Positions 33,501 to 45,261 of a stretch of DNA of 64,000 nucleotides are shown here, piece by piece. Every line of letters starts with the position of its first letter. Position 1 is the first letter of the stretch. Origin of the DNA: Rhytidiadelphus loreus. Lineage: Eukaryota > Streptophyta > Bryopsida > Hypnales > Hylocomiaceae. The stretch covers positions 62,105,348 to 62,169,347 of the forward strand of contig OX344764.1 in assembly GCA_947034895.1 (NCBI GenBank). Direction: 5' to 3'. A model generated the notes under the pieces. The model worked only from the letters and a program-made list of their open reading frames with translations, ran no database searches and was not told where the DNA came from. A program made the position numbers and the translations under genes.

Positions 33501-36386
33501 GCTAGCTAGAACTTCGGGTGGAGACCAGTCAAGGTACGTAGTGTCATCGTTGACGGGAGTGTTTCCATTAAGGCTGGATAATTTGGATTAGGGAGAGGCC
33601 GGCAGTAGGCCATGCGAACTAATCCAGTAATCACCCGAAATTCCAAAAATTGCAGACATCAGGGATTATCGTCGAAATTGGCAAGCTGGCGTGCACTGGA
33701 GAAACGTCCGCTGGAGATCTAGCACCGAAAAGCCACTCCATGTGCTTGCCGGTGGAAGATTCCAACAACTAGCCTGGGATTTTTTCTGAGTCACATGAGG
33801 CTCTGACATACGACAAACTGTCCGGCTGCACCTGCGCCACTGAATATACCTTACTGAAAATTAAATGCTCATTTAACAAGTTGTGCCGACCTGTCAGTAA
33901 AGCAAACCAGTAAATTTAGACTTAAAATTTGGACATGTGGGAGTAATCGTGTATACCGGTAATCACACGGTGTGGCACAATACCAGCCAGCCAACCCCAA
34001 TTCTATACTGTAGGCCTGGGCGCCTGGCTACTATACTGTAGTGATATTGGAGCAGCAATTAGCATAAAATTCCGATAATTGACGGGAACCTTCTGGTGGT
34101 CTAGATTACAGATAAGGGTGCCTACCGGCTGTAACGCCATTCGAAATCCACTTACAAAGCTCTTTACTAACTCTATACTTTCTAGAATTTAACGGTAAAC
34201 GTCAATTTCGTTAAATCGGCGCGGTTTAGGCCGCTCGGCCTGAAACCACAATCTATACCTGTCTAAACCTGTCCTAGTTTGTGGCCTGAAATTAGACCTG
34301 TGTGAAGATTTATGTCACACTTTTGGGTTTGAGGAATATCGCCAATTTAACTAAATTTGATCATTTATGAGTTGTTGCAGCATGTTAACGTTATACGTAC
34401 GTACGTATCTATGTAGCTAGGTCATATTTAATGTAAAGATCTTCTCCAATTCCTTTCTGTCAACGAAGCAAGAAACTGCTGCAGGAAACTACTCGAGCAA
34501 GGGAATTGTTGAATCGTTGGATTGAATTGTTGAATTGCAGGAATTTGCAGGGCCGGGGATTTACTCTCACAACTTATGACGTATATTGCAGGTGAAGTAT
34601 ACGATGCTCTCCGCCTGACAACGCATTTGCTCTAGTGTAGTGCCCATCATTCCATTCACACTGCGAAACATTGACGGATTTTACCTTCACGGGCTGCATG
34701 TACGTGGAAGCGTCTGATTGAATTACTGGATCATCGATCATGCATCTTCGGATGATAGGCCTACAGTATGTCCGGATAGTCACTCATCCACCTCTAATCC
34801 TCGCCTGAAATCCTGGAGTCTAGCTAGCTGATGAAAGTCCGGGAGAACTGGAGAAGTCTTGCTCGTGTACTCAGACAGCTCACACAGACTGAATCCCCAG
34901 CGTGAAAACTGTAAGCATTAGCCGGTATAAGGTCACACTCATGATTTTCACAAGTCATTCAATACGATCTAGCATGTTGGTATTTCAGCTATGCATTCCG
35001 ATCCAAAAATACCATGTATCGACACACAGAGCTTCATTTGTACGCAGATGCCTTAGTTCTGAACATGTACATGTTCTGAAGGCATCGATCTACGTACATA
35101 CGATATAATTAATTGTTACAAGAATGTCAACAGGCCGGAATATATTTTCTCTGGTTCAAGTAATCCAATCCTAGCACCATGGAAAGTTGGAATCAGAATG
35201 AGTGGACAAGCGGAAAGCCGAAAGCCTCATTCCTCATGCATGGAAAATAACAAATTAATTGCAGGTCTCGACAAATGTGTGGCAGGCAGTGAGAGATGAG
35301 CCTTGGGCCACTCAACAATCATAATCCAATCATAGTTTTCTGTCGATTTGGTCCAAGTCTACGTTACTCTTTCTAGCATGATATTTGAAATTCCATTCCA
35401 GTATTCACTGGATGGAGAAAGGTGATTTGTCCTCATTGCTCAAAGATACTACCACTACGTACTTACCATTAAACATTATGTAGGCTAGGGTCCGAAATCA
35501 TAAACAAGTCTGCCCAATGTAGGGGAAATTTCGATAGTTCGATGTATTCAGAAACATCGAATACTTTGACAAGAATTCAAGCTGGTTTCCAATCAAAGGT
35601 ATGACAGGTTTGCTATGCAAAAGAATGAACAATTCAAGGTTATTTCAATCAAATGGCAATTTTCTGATTACGTTAATGAGAGGCACAATCAGACTTTCCT
35701 TTGAAAACTAGGGTGAAGCATAAAGTTTAACACAAAACATTGTACTAAACTTAACCTCAAATTCGTTGAATTGGCGGAATTCCACAACTCTGGCACTGTC
35801 CAGAGCAAGTGCAAATGAGCAAATCCATACCAGTACAGTAGGTCCTAGTTTTACGAGCTTTGAGCACATGAATTTCACAATTTTAGGCATCCGAAATCGT
35901 GCCAACTTATTCGAAATTTCTTCATTGGTTATCTACCTTCGCTTTCAGGACTAATATTTGCCAAGAGGTTTTCCAATATGCTTGCAGGCCGCTTGCAGTT
36001 CGAGGAAGCCCTGTAAGTTCCAATCATGGTAAATTGCCTTCTCAATTCAAGATAATGTGTTTTTCAGCCAAAAGGTCTTGTTTCAGTGAGAGTACATATC
36101 TTGTCTGATTGACGAATTTTGTTTTATTTGTTTTGAAACTTTTTCGATCGATCGAGACTGATATATTAATTCTGAGATCTGTTGCATATATAGATGCCGG
36201 AATTTGATTGGATTTCAAGGCTGCTTGCTGCCCGCGCGAGCTACAATAACTCGATCGGGTGTCTGTTGTGCGGGTATGGCCCATGTGCCGGCTGTATTTT
36301 CTTTGCATTCTCCACAGTCGATCTGTTAACTAGTCAAGGATTTGATATCTATATAACTAGCCTCAGTTGATTTTGCATTTGCACTC
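30530..36386. other. Less AT-rich intergenic region, no confirmed gene
   Basis: Composition is more balanced than in the flanking repeats, and there are few repeats apart from short CTAGCTAG, ACGTACGTACGT and CGATCGATCG runs. Two stop-free stretches behind acceptor-like CAGs were noted: 31387-31532 on + (TFKQATKITEGVSRDELL...) and about 32020-32240 on -. A 58-codon frame (36194-36370, +) has a Cys cluster LLCGYGPCAGC. None has family support. It may hold a non-coding transcript, regulatory DNA or a rapidly evolving gene. Confidence 0.35.
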
Positions 36387-36797
36387 ATGCACGGCCAGAT
36401 CTTTCTGAAGGTTTTTCTTGAATTGGAGACAGGCACAAAGTGCAGTGTAGGTAGGACACACATGCGCAGATCGACCCGCTTGACATTCAGATGTCTTCAT
36501 TCCCATTCCGATTCCATGGGTGACACGTTCGGCGTCTCAGCACTCGCCCCGGCCCGCATCACACAGAGGGCGTTTACGCATAAGGTAAACATGCCTAATA
36601 CTAAGCAGATTTGGTATCTAAGTAGGTACCTCGGACAAGCTACTTGGCACACACCTCACGTATTTTTCAAAGATGGAGTGAAGTTTCAGAGAAGTCCTTT
36701 GCAAGGAGAATCAATACATTCCAACAAGAAACGAATTTTCTGTGATTTTTCAAAGTTTGTTGAGACTAAATTGGTGAAGTACGTGCAGGCATGGTAA
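36387..36797 (+). CDS. Hypothetical 136-aa ORF, unrecognised
   Basis: An ATG-started frame of 136 codons, the longest intact one between the PIN and MICU genes that is not a shadow. The protein is basic (MHGQIFLKVFLELETGTKC at the N-terminus; KFVETKLVKYVQAW at the end), with no signal peptide, membrane segment or known motif. Composition is more balanced than in neighbouring DNA. In a region this size a frame of this length can arise by chance, so it is listed only as a candidate. Confidence 0.13.
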   Translation: MHGQIFLKVFLELETGTKCSVGRTHMRRSTRLTFRCLHSHSDSMGDTFGVSALAPARITQRAFTHKVNMPNTKQIWYLSRYLGQATWHTPHVFFKDGVKFQRSPLQGESIHSNKKRIFCDFSKFVETKLVKYVQAW

Positions 36798-36799
36798 AC

Positions 36800-37829
36800 C
36801 ACACGTTGTCGTGTCTCCTCCCCAAGTGCATTGTCATGATGCTAAAGGGCTGCTAAGATTGTGGTAATGGGTGGATGACTAATGCAAATGGGAGGGTCTA
36901 GTAGAGGTAGGAATTCGGTGACGGATGACCTTGGGTTGTTCTATTTTATTCACGACTAAGTTAAAGTGACTTTGCCAACAAATATTTTCATTTCTGCATA
37001 CTCATGAGTCAAGTTACTCTATAGAAGTATTGTTAAACTCTATTTTGTCTTGTGGCATGGCTATCTAGAGTGGAAATCATAGAATATTCTTTACAAAGTC
37101 ATTTTTTAAGATCCCTAAATGCAAATTTACTAGGTTCACTAAAGTAGCTTGGCATGTCACTTTACTTCAAAACTCACTATGAAAATTGACTTGCTTACTT
37201 GTAGGCTAAAGTTCCAACTTACTAAAAACAAACCTTCACTAATAAATGGGTAAGTTTAAACACCCCAATAGCTAGCTAAGCCAAGGAACTACACCTAATT
37301 CGAAATTTGGAACACTTTAAACACTAAACATTCCTACTGTTAGATTTGTCAACTTGCTTTTTTATTCTTGTTGGAATGCAATTCCAAGAAGATTCTAATA
37401 CAACTAAACATAACTTCCTTAATTATGAAATACAAAAATTATATGGATTTGGTAGATCAATGACCTCAAATAGACACATGTTTTAATGTTAATCACAAGA
37501 GAATTTTAAGTGTTTACCCTCATGTTAATGAAATAGAATTTAGCTTGTAGTAGGCGGTAATGTACTTGTAAAATAATGTTAGGTATATTCTAAAATTCAA
37601 AGCTTGTAGTGGTGTTGTTTAACCAGGGGAGGATGTTGGAAGGATGTTGAGGTCAAAACTGATTACTATAGAAATGAAGAATGAACAGCTATCGCTCCCC
37701 AAATTGGATCATTTGGGGGCATATGGTATCCAAATATCACATTCTTTGGTGTGTTGGAACCTCCTTTCACTTAGGAATAAGAAAATTTGAACATTTTGAA
37801 AGTTGAAACTAGGCCCACCTTTCCAAGTT
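36800..37829. other. AT-rich spacer, no gene seen
   Basis: No open frame or repeat of note. Confidence 0.5.
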
Positions 37830-38035
37830 GTTCCTAATTAATAAGCTTGCCAGTGAGAGTGGCTGGCTCCAAGGGACTCCATGCCGCCTGCTTAGTAATA
37901 AGAAGTTGGTTTTCTTTTCTCTCTAATAAGAAGGGGCTAGCCTTGCCGAAAGAGAGCCTAGTCAGCCTACTGAAGTCGGGTGTGCTTTCTGCTTTTCCAG
38001 CTGCCTCATTCGCTGCCACCTTTTTCCAACTGATT
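37830..38035. other. Possible organelle-derived insertion (mitochondrial-like composition)
   Basis: A sharply bounded, GC-richer block with words typical of plant mitochondrial spacer DNA (AAGAAGGGGCTAGCCTTGCC, GAAAGAGAGCC, ACTGAAGTCGGG). Both strands carry open frames of 61-74 codons, as often seen in such DNA. The assignment is by feel of composition only. Confidence 0.25.
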
Positions 38036-38218
38036 TTGTTGTACTGTACAGTAGTAAGGGTCCAAAAATAAGTCGAACTGGAACAAGAACTGAGTTAGGA
38101 GCTCTGAAAAGCTTAAAAAATTCATCAATTCTCAAGCTGTAAAGTGCGGTGGAAAGATGGTAGAGTCAAGTTTATAATATATTAATAAGTTTACATCACA
38201 AAATTATTGACAAGTGTT

Positions 38219-38270
38219 TAATAATAATAATAAAAATAATATTAATATTAATATTAATATAATATTATAA
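38219..38270. repeat. TAA/AAT and ATTAAT microsatellite
   Basis: (TAA)n followed by (TATTAA)n over about 52 bases. Confidence 0.9.
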
Positions 38271-38384
38271 CATGGTGTCTACCAATGTATTCTATTGGCA
38301 TACTTCTAATGAAGCTATGGAGTTGCTTCAAAGATATTGTATCCTAAAGTGATTGAATAGTTTCCATACATTCTATGTGGGGTT

Positions 38385-38810
38385 CAAGCTAGTCCAAAGA
38401 ATAATTTGCAGACAAGATTAGTTTTGTCACACCATGAATAGATAAGTTTGTCTCCATTGCAATGGAAGTAAGTTTGTGGTGGAGTGAAGCGCCATCTTCC
38501 ATAAGTGTCAAGACCAAGATGGTCATGCTTAAAATAAAACAAGAGTCACAAAATTGCTTGTTTTTTTTTTGGCTAGAGGTGATAATAACAAAAGGGCATT
38601 TTTCAAAGCCACTAAATGCACCCCAAACCATCACTGAAATATGACCAAACTTAAAAGATGGTACTAACTTAAATCTTAAGTATATCTTTCATAATTATGA
38701 TTTTCAGCACATTCTAATTTGCCTTCAATTCTTACCAATTTCAAATGACAAATCATCTAACCAAATCACATTGCACCAATCCTCAAAATTCCAACTTTTA
38801 TGAGCTTGTA
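38385..38810 (-). pseudogene. Tc1/mariner-type transposase remnant
   Basis: On the - strand the order of motifs is that of a Tc1/mariner DDE transposase: SWNFEDWCNVIWLDDLSFEI (first Asp region, near 38790), LVPSFKFGHISVMVWGAF then SGFEKCPFVII, LMEDGASLHHKLTSIAMETN (second Asp), NLSIHGVTKLILSANYSLD (third Asp, where the usual text is WPANSPDLNPIEN). Several stops and frameshifts interrupt it. The N-terminal helix-turn-helix part is not convincing, although an open 98-codon frame lies just upstream (38843-39139, -). Such transposases normally run about 340 aa. No TIRs were identified. Non-functional. Confidence 0.75.
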
Positions 38811-39960
38811 CATATATAAGCCTACATGCTTTATGCTTGTCATTAAGATAGGGCTTTTTTTTGTACAATGGAATTCTTGAAGTCAACAACGCTACAACCT
38901 TTAGTTAACATGTCACTAGAGTAAACATCAAAAAAGCATAGAACATCAATCAATCTAAAGCCTCCACAAATATTGCCAACACTAAATAGATCGTAAAACT
39001 TATTTTCCATATTTTCATTAGGAAATGATGAATGTGCAATTTGATAGCTTTTTACTAGAATCTTAGATTGTAGTTTAGTGAAGACTCTTTGTACATTATT
39101 TGATGAAAAGGTATATGACAATATTTTAGAAGATTTCAATCACGTTGTTGGTCAATTTTTTATTTTCAAAGACAAAGATAGGCCTTAGATTTTAATCCAT
39201 TAAGAAATTTTCAAAAAGAAGTGTACTACCAAAGAAGTGTACCAGAAAGAACTGACTACAGTCCCAACATACATAGGAAAGATGGACAATTACAAGGAAA
39301 AAATGGTAGAGTGGATGCAATTTTCTTCTGCAAAGATAAAACTGAACATTGTTTCAAAGAGACAAGACATAAGTGAATTCTTTAATAGCAAGATGTCTCA
39401 TACATGAAGATTGGAAGTAATCTCTTAGAACAAGAGATTTTAGAGTTGAAAAATTGTTTCATCCATCTATAGTATTGTGTAGATAGATCTCTAAGATGGG
39501 TGTTTCATGCAGGCAAGGCAACTATTATTGAGATTGTGATATTTCTTTGAATCTTACTCCATGGTCAGTGGATAAGCATTTCAATATGAGATAGGCAAAA
39601 CAATCCAAAGGAATTATAAACCTCTATAGTATGATAAATCAACAATTGTGCATCTCAAATAATCTTTAAAAGTTGTCTTTGAAAGATTACAATGGTACCT
39701 CTTTTTGGTTTCATCATTAATCTTTATCTTGGAATTGAATGGCATTTTGAAACGAATGACAAGATTATTGTAGCTTTATTTATTTTTTGCCTCTAACTTT
39801 AAAGGGTTGGAGACTAAGTTCTTGGACAAACAAGGCCAATGGGCAAACTATAACCATTTTTATTTCATTATTGAAGTCAAATACAACCTAGACTCTACAA
39901 TAAATATCTTCATTTATGCCCTAGTGTTTGAACTTCAATGAAGTGAAGTAAGGTAGGACT
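38811..39960. other. AT-rich DNA, possibly further parts of the Tc1/mariner element
   Basis: Broken frames on the - strand; none recognised. The element's 5' end and TIR may lie here. Confidence 0.3.
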
Positions 39961-40866
39961 TTAACCCTTCAAGGACTAAGAGGACATAATGTGTTGTCTT
40001 CAAATTTTCAATGGAAAATTTTCAATAGAGTGAAACAAGTCTCAATATTTTATAAAGTAGGTTCTTATAGAATAACAACTTGACATACTTCTTGCATTTT
40101 ACAATTTTCAAATTTCAAATGTGAGAAGTATTTAAAATCTAATTAAAAAATGTAGTCTTGAACAAAAGAGTAGCAAAATAATTTTTTACTTGTTGACAAA
40201 AATAGTAGGGATGAAAAAAAAAATCTTGGACATTTTTATTCTTTGGTCTGCACAAACAAATTGGGTCTAGAGGAAATTTTTTCAAAATTTTAATTTTAGC
40301 AATTTAAAAAATACAAGGTTCAATTTGGTGTAATCAAGAATACAAATTAATTAGAATGATTCCAAATATTTTGAAGACATTCCAAATGATATGTTAATAA
40401 TATCAATTGTTAAATTTAAAAAATATACATATATATAAATTTTCAAATTTTTTGTAGGATCCAATTTGGTCAATTTTGGCTTTCTATTCCATCTGTATGA
40501 AAATGTGTATGACTTTGAGAGATGTTTTTATTTCTTGATTTTTTAAATTAAAAAAGATCACATTTGCCTTAGATTCCAATACAATTTTTTGGGAGGGTAA
40601 AAAAGAATTATTCATCTTCTTATAATTTTTCTTCTCAAAAGTTGTATTTTTTGCCAATAAGTTGATCATCCAAAATTGTTATAATCTAAAAATCTAGTTG
40701 TCAATATTTTTCACAATTAATTCCATGTGTACTAGATAAAGTAGTCTTTACTTTTGTATAGTTCAAATTAAAGATTTCAAGCACATCCATGTGCAAAAAA
40801 TATCAAAGTGAGACAAATCATTGAAAACCTTTGTTGTCAAGAAGGTATTGGGCCTTGAGGGGTTAA
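39961..40866. mobile_element. TTAA-family element, copy D (898 bp between TTAAs)
   Basis: TTAA 39961-39964 then CCCTTCAAGGACTAAG; right end GGGCCTTGAGGGG then TTAA 40863-40866. Full-length partner of the deleted copy E. Non-coding. Confidence 0.7.
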
Positions 40867-41087
40867 GCCATCCAAATTTGAACTAGATTCAACGATTATA
40901 GAGAGGATCCTATTTGTGTAACTCTATTATTGTTTCTTGAAATTATAGTAAGACAAAATAGGTCATTACTTCCAATTTCATTTTATTTTTGTTAGATTAT
41001 AGAAGAATTGTTCTATGTCATATGTTTTGAATGGAGTGCATTGAGTATTGGGATATTTTGTATTGAATATCAATTTTCATTAATTTT

Positions 41088-41357
41088 GAATTGAATATTC
41101 TAGACAACCTTCTAGAATGGTTTCTTTAGAGTTAGAAGACAAGATTCAAATTGAATATTCTAGACAATCTTCTAAAATGGTCTCTTTAGAGTTAAAAGAC
41201 AAGATTTAAATTGAATATTCTAGACAATCTTCTAGAATGGTCTCTTTAGAGTTAAAAGACAAGATTTAAATTGAATATTTTAGACAATCTTCTAGAATGG
41301 TCTCTTTAGAGTTAGAAGACAAGATTCAAATTGAATATTCTAGACAATATTCTAGAA
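41088..41357. repeat. 60-bp tandem array, four full units
   Basis: Units at 41101, 41161, 41221 and 41281, with partial units on each side. Consensus begins TAGACAATCTTCTAGAATGG and ends TTGAATATTC. Each unit holds two palindromes (TTCTAGAA and GAATATTC). Units differ at a few positions. Two of the four units have in-frame TAA in the only open frame, so it is not coding. Confidence 0.95.
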
Positions 41358-41817
41358 AAATGGTGTAATATGTAATTTTCTACAATCATAGGGCTCTCGG
41401 TATTCTATGATCAAAATAGTACTAAAAATAAGAAAATTATTTATTTATTCCTCCAAAATTGATTAAGTTTTTTTTCATTCATTTCAATTTTTAGATTTAA
41501 AAAAGAAATTGTGTTCACTTTTCCTTGCTCTTTGTTCCTTGCTCTTATATTAGTGTCATTGTACCATACTATGCAAATGCCCCCAATACCAAATTATTTC
41601 TCCAAATCTTTCTTTACAATGCATCTTTATAAAAATTTCAAAGATTTAAGTAATAAACTTGCAAAGACAAAAACGAAATGTTGAAGAATGAATTTCAAAT
41701 TTGAGTTTAAACTTATAAACATTGCTACCAACTAAAATGTGATCTAAGGATCGATGAAAATGGGCTCTAATGAGTTCAGGTTTTAACTAGAGGGATGCAC
41801 AACGATGCTATCACATG

Positions 41818-42262
41818 AGCCTAGAAATGCGAGCCTATGAGCCTTGAGCCTAGGTGTAAGAAGGTACTCTACAACTATTGAAGGTGTCTATAACATATAT
41901 ACTTATAATATAAGTACCCTATCACCATAGAAGGTGCTTTAGTTATAATATAGGTACCTATGACATAGATACCTATAATATAGGCATTTATAATATAAAT
42001 ATCCTATAACTATAGAAGGTACCTATAATATAGGTACCTATAATCTAAATGCTTATGAGATAATTAGGCACTTATAATATAAATATTCTATAACCATGGA
42101 AGGTGCTTATAGCATAGGTACCTACAACATAAACACTTATAATATAGGCACTTATAATATAAATATCCTATAACTATAGAAGGTGCTTATAATATAGGTA
42201 CCTATAACATAGGAGCCTAGGCTCTTAGGCTCATAGGCTCAAGATCCTAAGATCTCATGCTA
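41818..42262. repeat. GGTACC/TATAATA degenerate array between inverted GAGCCTA-rich flanks
   Basis: About 80-bp degenerate units marked by AGAAGGTG (41879, about 41930, 42015, 42098, 42178), with inner words TATAATATAGGTACCTATAA. The array is enclosed by inverted flanks: GAGCCTATGAGCCTTGAGCC before it and CTCTTAGGCTCATAGGCTC after it. The whole can fold back. No gene. Confidence 0.75.
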
Positions 42263-43495
42263 GCAATTGTAGACGGATGCATAATCGTATTATTTGCAAT
42301 ATCAAAAGAAATGTTTATCTTTTGCAATATTATGAGTTCATAATTCAATTTTTTATAAATTTATTAAAAAAAATTGGTTCTCCTAAATATAAGGAAGTTG
42401 TCATTGATAGGGGTATGAGCAGCAAAGCCCTAATTTTTAGTTTCTAAAAGGTAACAACAATATTTAGAGTCTTACAATTACAAATCCATTTTACAAAAAT
42501 TACTCTTAAATTGTCAACATTTGGGTGCCATTAATTGTAGAAGAAATTTTCAATTTCATATTTCAAATTTTATTTACAAATATTGGTCATAACAATCACA
42601 AATGTGATTGTACAAATGTAATACAAAATTCAAAATGTACAACTTTTGTTAATAAATCAATACCAAAGTTATTTCTCCAAATTGTTTATATTACATCTTT
42701 ATGAAACTTTAGACCAAGAGATAAATCAATGCATCTAGAGTTAAATTCATTTCTTCAAGTTCAAATTTTATCATTTGAATGTCTTAAATTTCTTTTTTAG
42801 TACAACACCAAATGATTTTAGTATGAAACAAAATACTAATGTTGTTTCAAGTGTTTGCATGCGCTTGATTGCAAGCCATCATATTTATAAACATCTCAAG
42901 CAACATTGGATATACCAATATTAGATATAACCATGCTACCCAAATATAATACTTGATTGACACTTCTTCTAAGATGGGCTCCATTGAGATTATACATTTT
43001 AACTATAGAGAAGTAGACCTATCATTTTTATTCTAAAAGACCACTTCTTAATGGAAAAGGCAATGCAGAGTGCTATATAAAGAAACGTAGAATGTATGGC
43101 TCTACATTTTCATCCTTTAAAGATACATATTGTTGATCATTTGAATTTTTGCCTTGATAATAAAATATCCTAGGAAGGTGGTCCAATATCCCCCCACTTT
43201 AATAAAAGGTACAAAAAAAATAGGATCGTTCAATAAAAATGTGATTGAAAAATGCATATACAATGTAGCTAATTTACTATGATATCTAGTAAGCGGATGA
43301 AACATAGCACAATACTAGCATACAACTAAATTCTTATATGAAAAATTGCAATTGAAACATTAAGGTCGTGTAAGAAAAATGTGGCACAAGCTATGCCACA
43401 TGGTCATCAATTAGAGACCCATACCATTGATATCAAACAAATGGAAACAAGGGCCAAACCACTTGTTTAATTAAAATGATTCAAAATCTTATTAT
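42263..43495. other. AT-rich spacer, no gene seen
   Basis: No frame over 62 codons and no repeat with clear ends. Confidence 0.5.
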
Positions 43496-43499
43496 CTAA

Positions 43500-43733
43500 T
43501 ATAGAAAGGTGCCCTAAACTTCATTTTCTTCATTTTAAATGCAAATTTATTGCAATTTATATAGTCAAATGTTCTAAAATTTCTTCCGCACATTTTAATA
43601 CTAGTATAGTGTAAGATTCACTAGTTGGATATGTAATAAAAAAAAATAGCAAATTTTTTACTCTTTGTATTGGAAATGACAATTTTGAAGGTTTTTTGAC
43701 AAAAAGAAATGCCCTTGAGACATTAGAGGTTAA
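43500..43733. mobile_element. TTAA-family right-end fragment, copy M
   Basis: The late family interior (TTTTAAATGCAAATTTATTGCAATTT, GGTTTTTTGACAAAAAGAAATG) leads to CATTAGAGG and TTAA at 43730-43733. Confidence 0.5.
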
Positions 43734-43846
43734 TTCTTTGGAGTATTCTTTATTTTAATTTGCACCAGTGTGACCTATGTCATTGCTACAACCAAAATAA
43801 TTTTTTAATTCGTAAAAACTTTGAAATTCAATATCTTTTCTATTGT

Positions 43847-43979
43847 GAGTTAGAATGCCATAAAACAAAGTCCATGCACCTCCTTGCTCCCTTCTTTACC
43901 CTCCTTGCTCCCTTCTTTATTGATGAGTTAGAATGCCACAAAACAAAGTCCATGCACCTCCTTGCTCCCTTCTTTACTG
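43847..43979. repeat. 78-bp direct repeat containing a 20-bp sub-repeat
   Basis: GAGTTAGAATGCCAYAAAAC starts at 43847 and 43925. CTCCTTGCTCCCTTCTTTA occurs three times (43879, 43901, 43957). A 99-codon frame across it is just the repeats read through. Confidence 0.85.
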
Positions 43980-45261
43980 AGGACTTTCTGATGGTAACGA
44001 GAATACAACTACGGGATGCATGGTCTGGGAGATCTCACTGTAACAAACAAACAACCTAACTTAAGGTGTGGATGGGGAAGCAACGTTATCAGCATAATTG
44101 TGTGGAACATATTATTGAGGAAAGCAAATGTATACTAATTGTTCTTAGTGTTGTGTGGAATATTCACATAAGTAGGAAAACAGCTATCAAGGGTGGGTGC
44201 TACACGCAAGTGGTGCTTGTCAAGCCTTCATCTTCACATAAAGAAGATGAGTCAATGCAATTTCTAGTGCAATAAAATACTCATTCTAATATGAGTGACT
44301 TTCAAATGACCAGGAGTAGCACACAAGGAACAAAACAAGTAATCATGAAGCATAAAATTCTTTAGCAGTTGAGAGAACTCACCCTTCTCGAACACTGCAG
44401 GCGGCTATTGAAAAAACGACTCAAGAATTTGACATCCACTTAAAGACAGCATGTATGAAATTCTGAGTGGTCAACATTAGTCCTTTTCCTGTAGCTTTTG
44501 GCACCTCCCACTTAACTTAATATCAGTTCCAGATTGTGCACGAAAACCATAATGATTTAGAATAGCATTGCAGGATCCATTCCTGTATTCTTGGAGATCT
44601 TTCCATTCCTGTCGATATTTTTTTTTATTACCATTTCAATGACAAATGGAATGGCCAGGAAAACCAAGAACCAATGGCCCAACTTTTATTCAATGATGAA
44701 TCACGTTTATTAGGTGATGAGCCAAGAGGATATTGTGGACTTACATACTTGAGGGTGGTGGGGACCCCTGACACGTTCAAGAATGTTATGAAAGATCTGG
44801 ATTCCTTTCGCAAGGGTGTGGAGGCAGCTCCTCAAGAATGTTATGAGAGCAGGCTCTGAAACAATGGACATAACACAAAGGGAAGGATTACAATTGAAGT
44901 TTAGAGTCTCATAATCTGGACAAGAAGTAAACGAGCAGCCAGAGATAATTTCACCACCAAATTGCCATTGAATTTCAATTATCAAAACCACCATAAAATT
45001 GCACAGCATCAATATCATCAGCTTACAAAAGTGCTCGAAACACCTTCCAACCGTTACATGTCATTCATGTTTTGTGGAATTCCACTGATCATTCCTAAAG
45101 TCAAAGAAACGCTAAGATGGACAAGAGCATGGTGAAGTTCCTCTAATAGTACATTTGCCTTCCTGATTATAGAATCGGCTCTTTTGAGCCTATGTAAAAA
45201 AATGTTAGTAGCCCTGGCGTACATTCATGAAGATGTCCCATGAAGTCTTGTACCTCTTAAA
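43980..45261. other. Downstream region of the MICU gene; probable 3' UTR plus unassigned DNA
   Basis: The MICU gene is transcribed right to left, so its 3' UTR lies just left of 45262. A 61-codon + frame at 44674-44859 (NDESRLLGDEPRGYCGLTYL) overlaps an equally long - frame and has no known relative. AAGAATGTTATGA is repeated at 44779 and 44836. Confidence 0.4.

Noticed and set aside
30530..36386. tRNA or rRNA genes in the gene-poor region
   Set aside because: No convincing GGTTCRANNCC arm with a matching acceptor stem was found by eye; a covariance search would be decisive.
37834..38071. Overlapping 61- and 74-codon ORFs on opposite strands as genes
   Set aside because: Mutually antisense, no known motif; better explained by the unusual composition of a possible organelle insertion.
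41088..41357. CRISPR-like array
   Set aside because: Units are contiguous 60-bp tandem repeats without spacers, and the genome is eukaryotic.
43760..44059. 99-codon ORF on +
   Set aside because: Created by reading through the 78-bp and 20-bp direct repeats.
44674..44859. 61-codon + ORF downstream of MICU
   Set aside because: An equally long antisense frame overlaps it, and no homologue or splice context was recognised.
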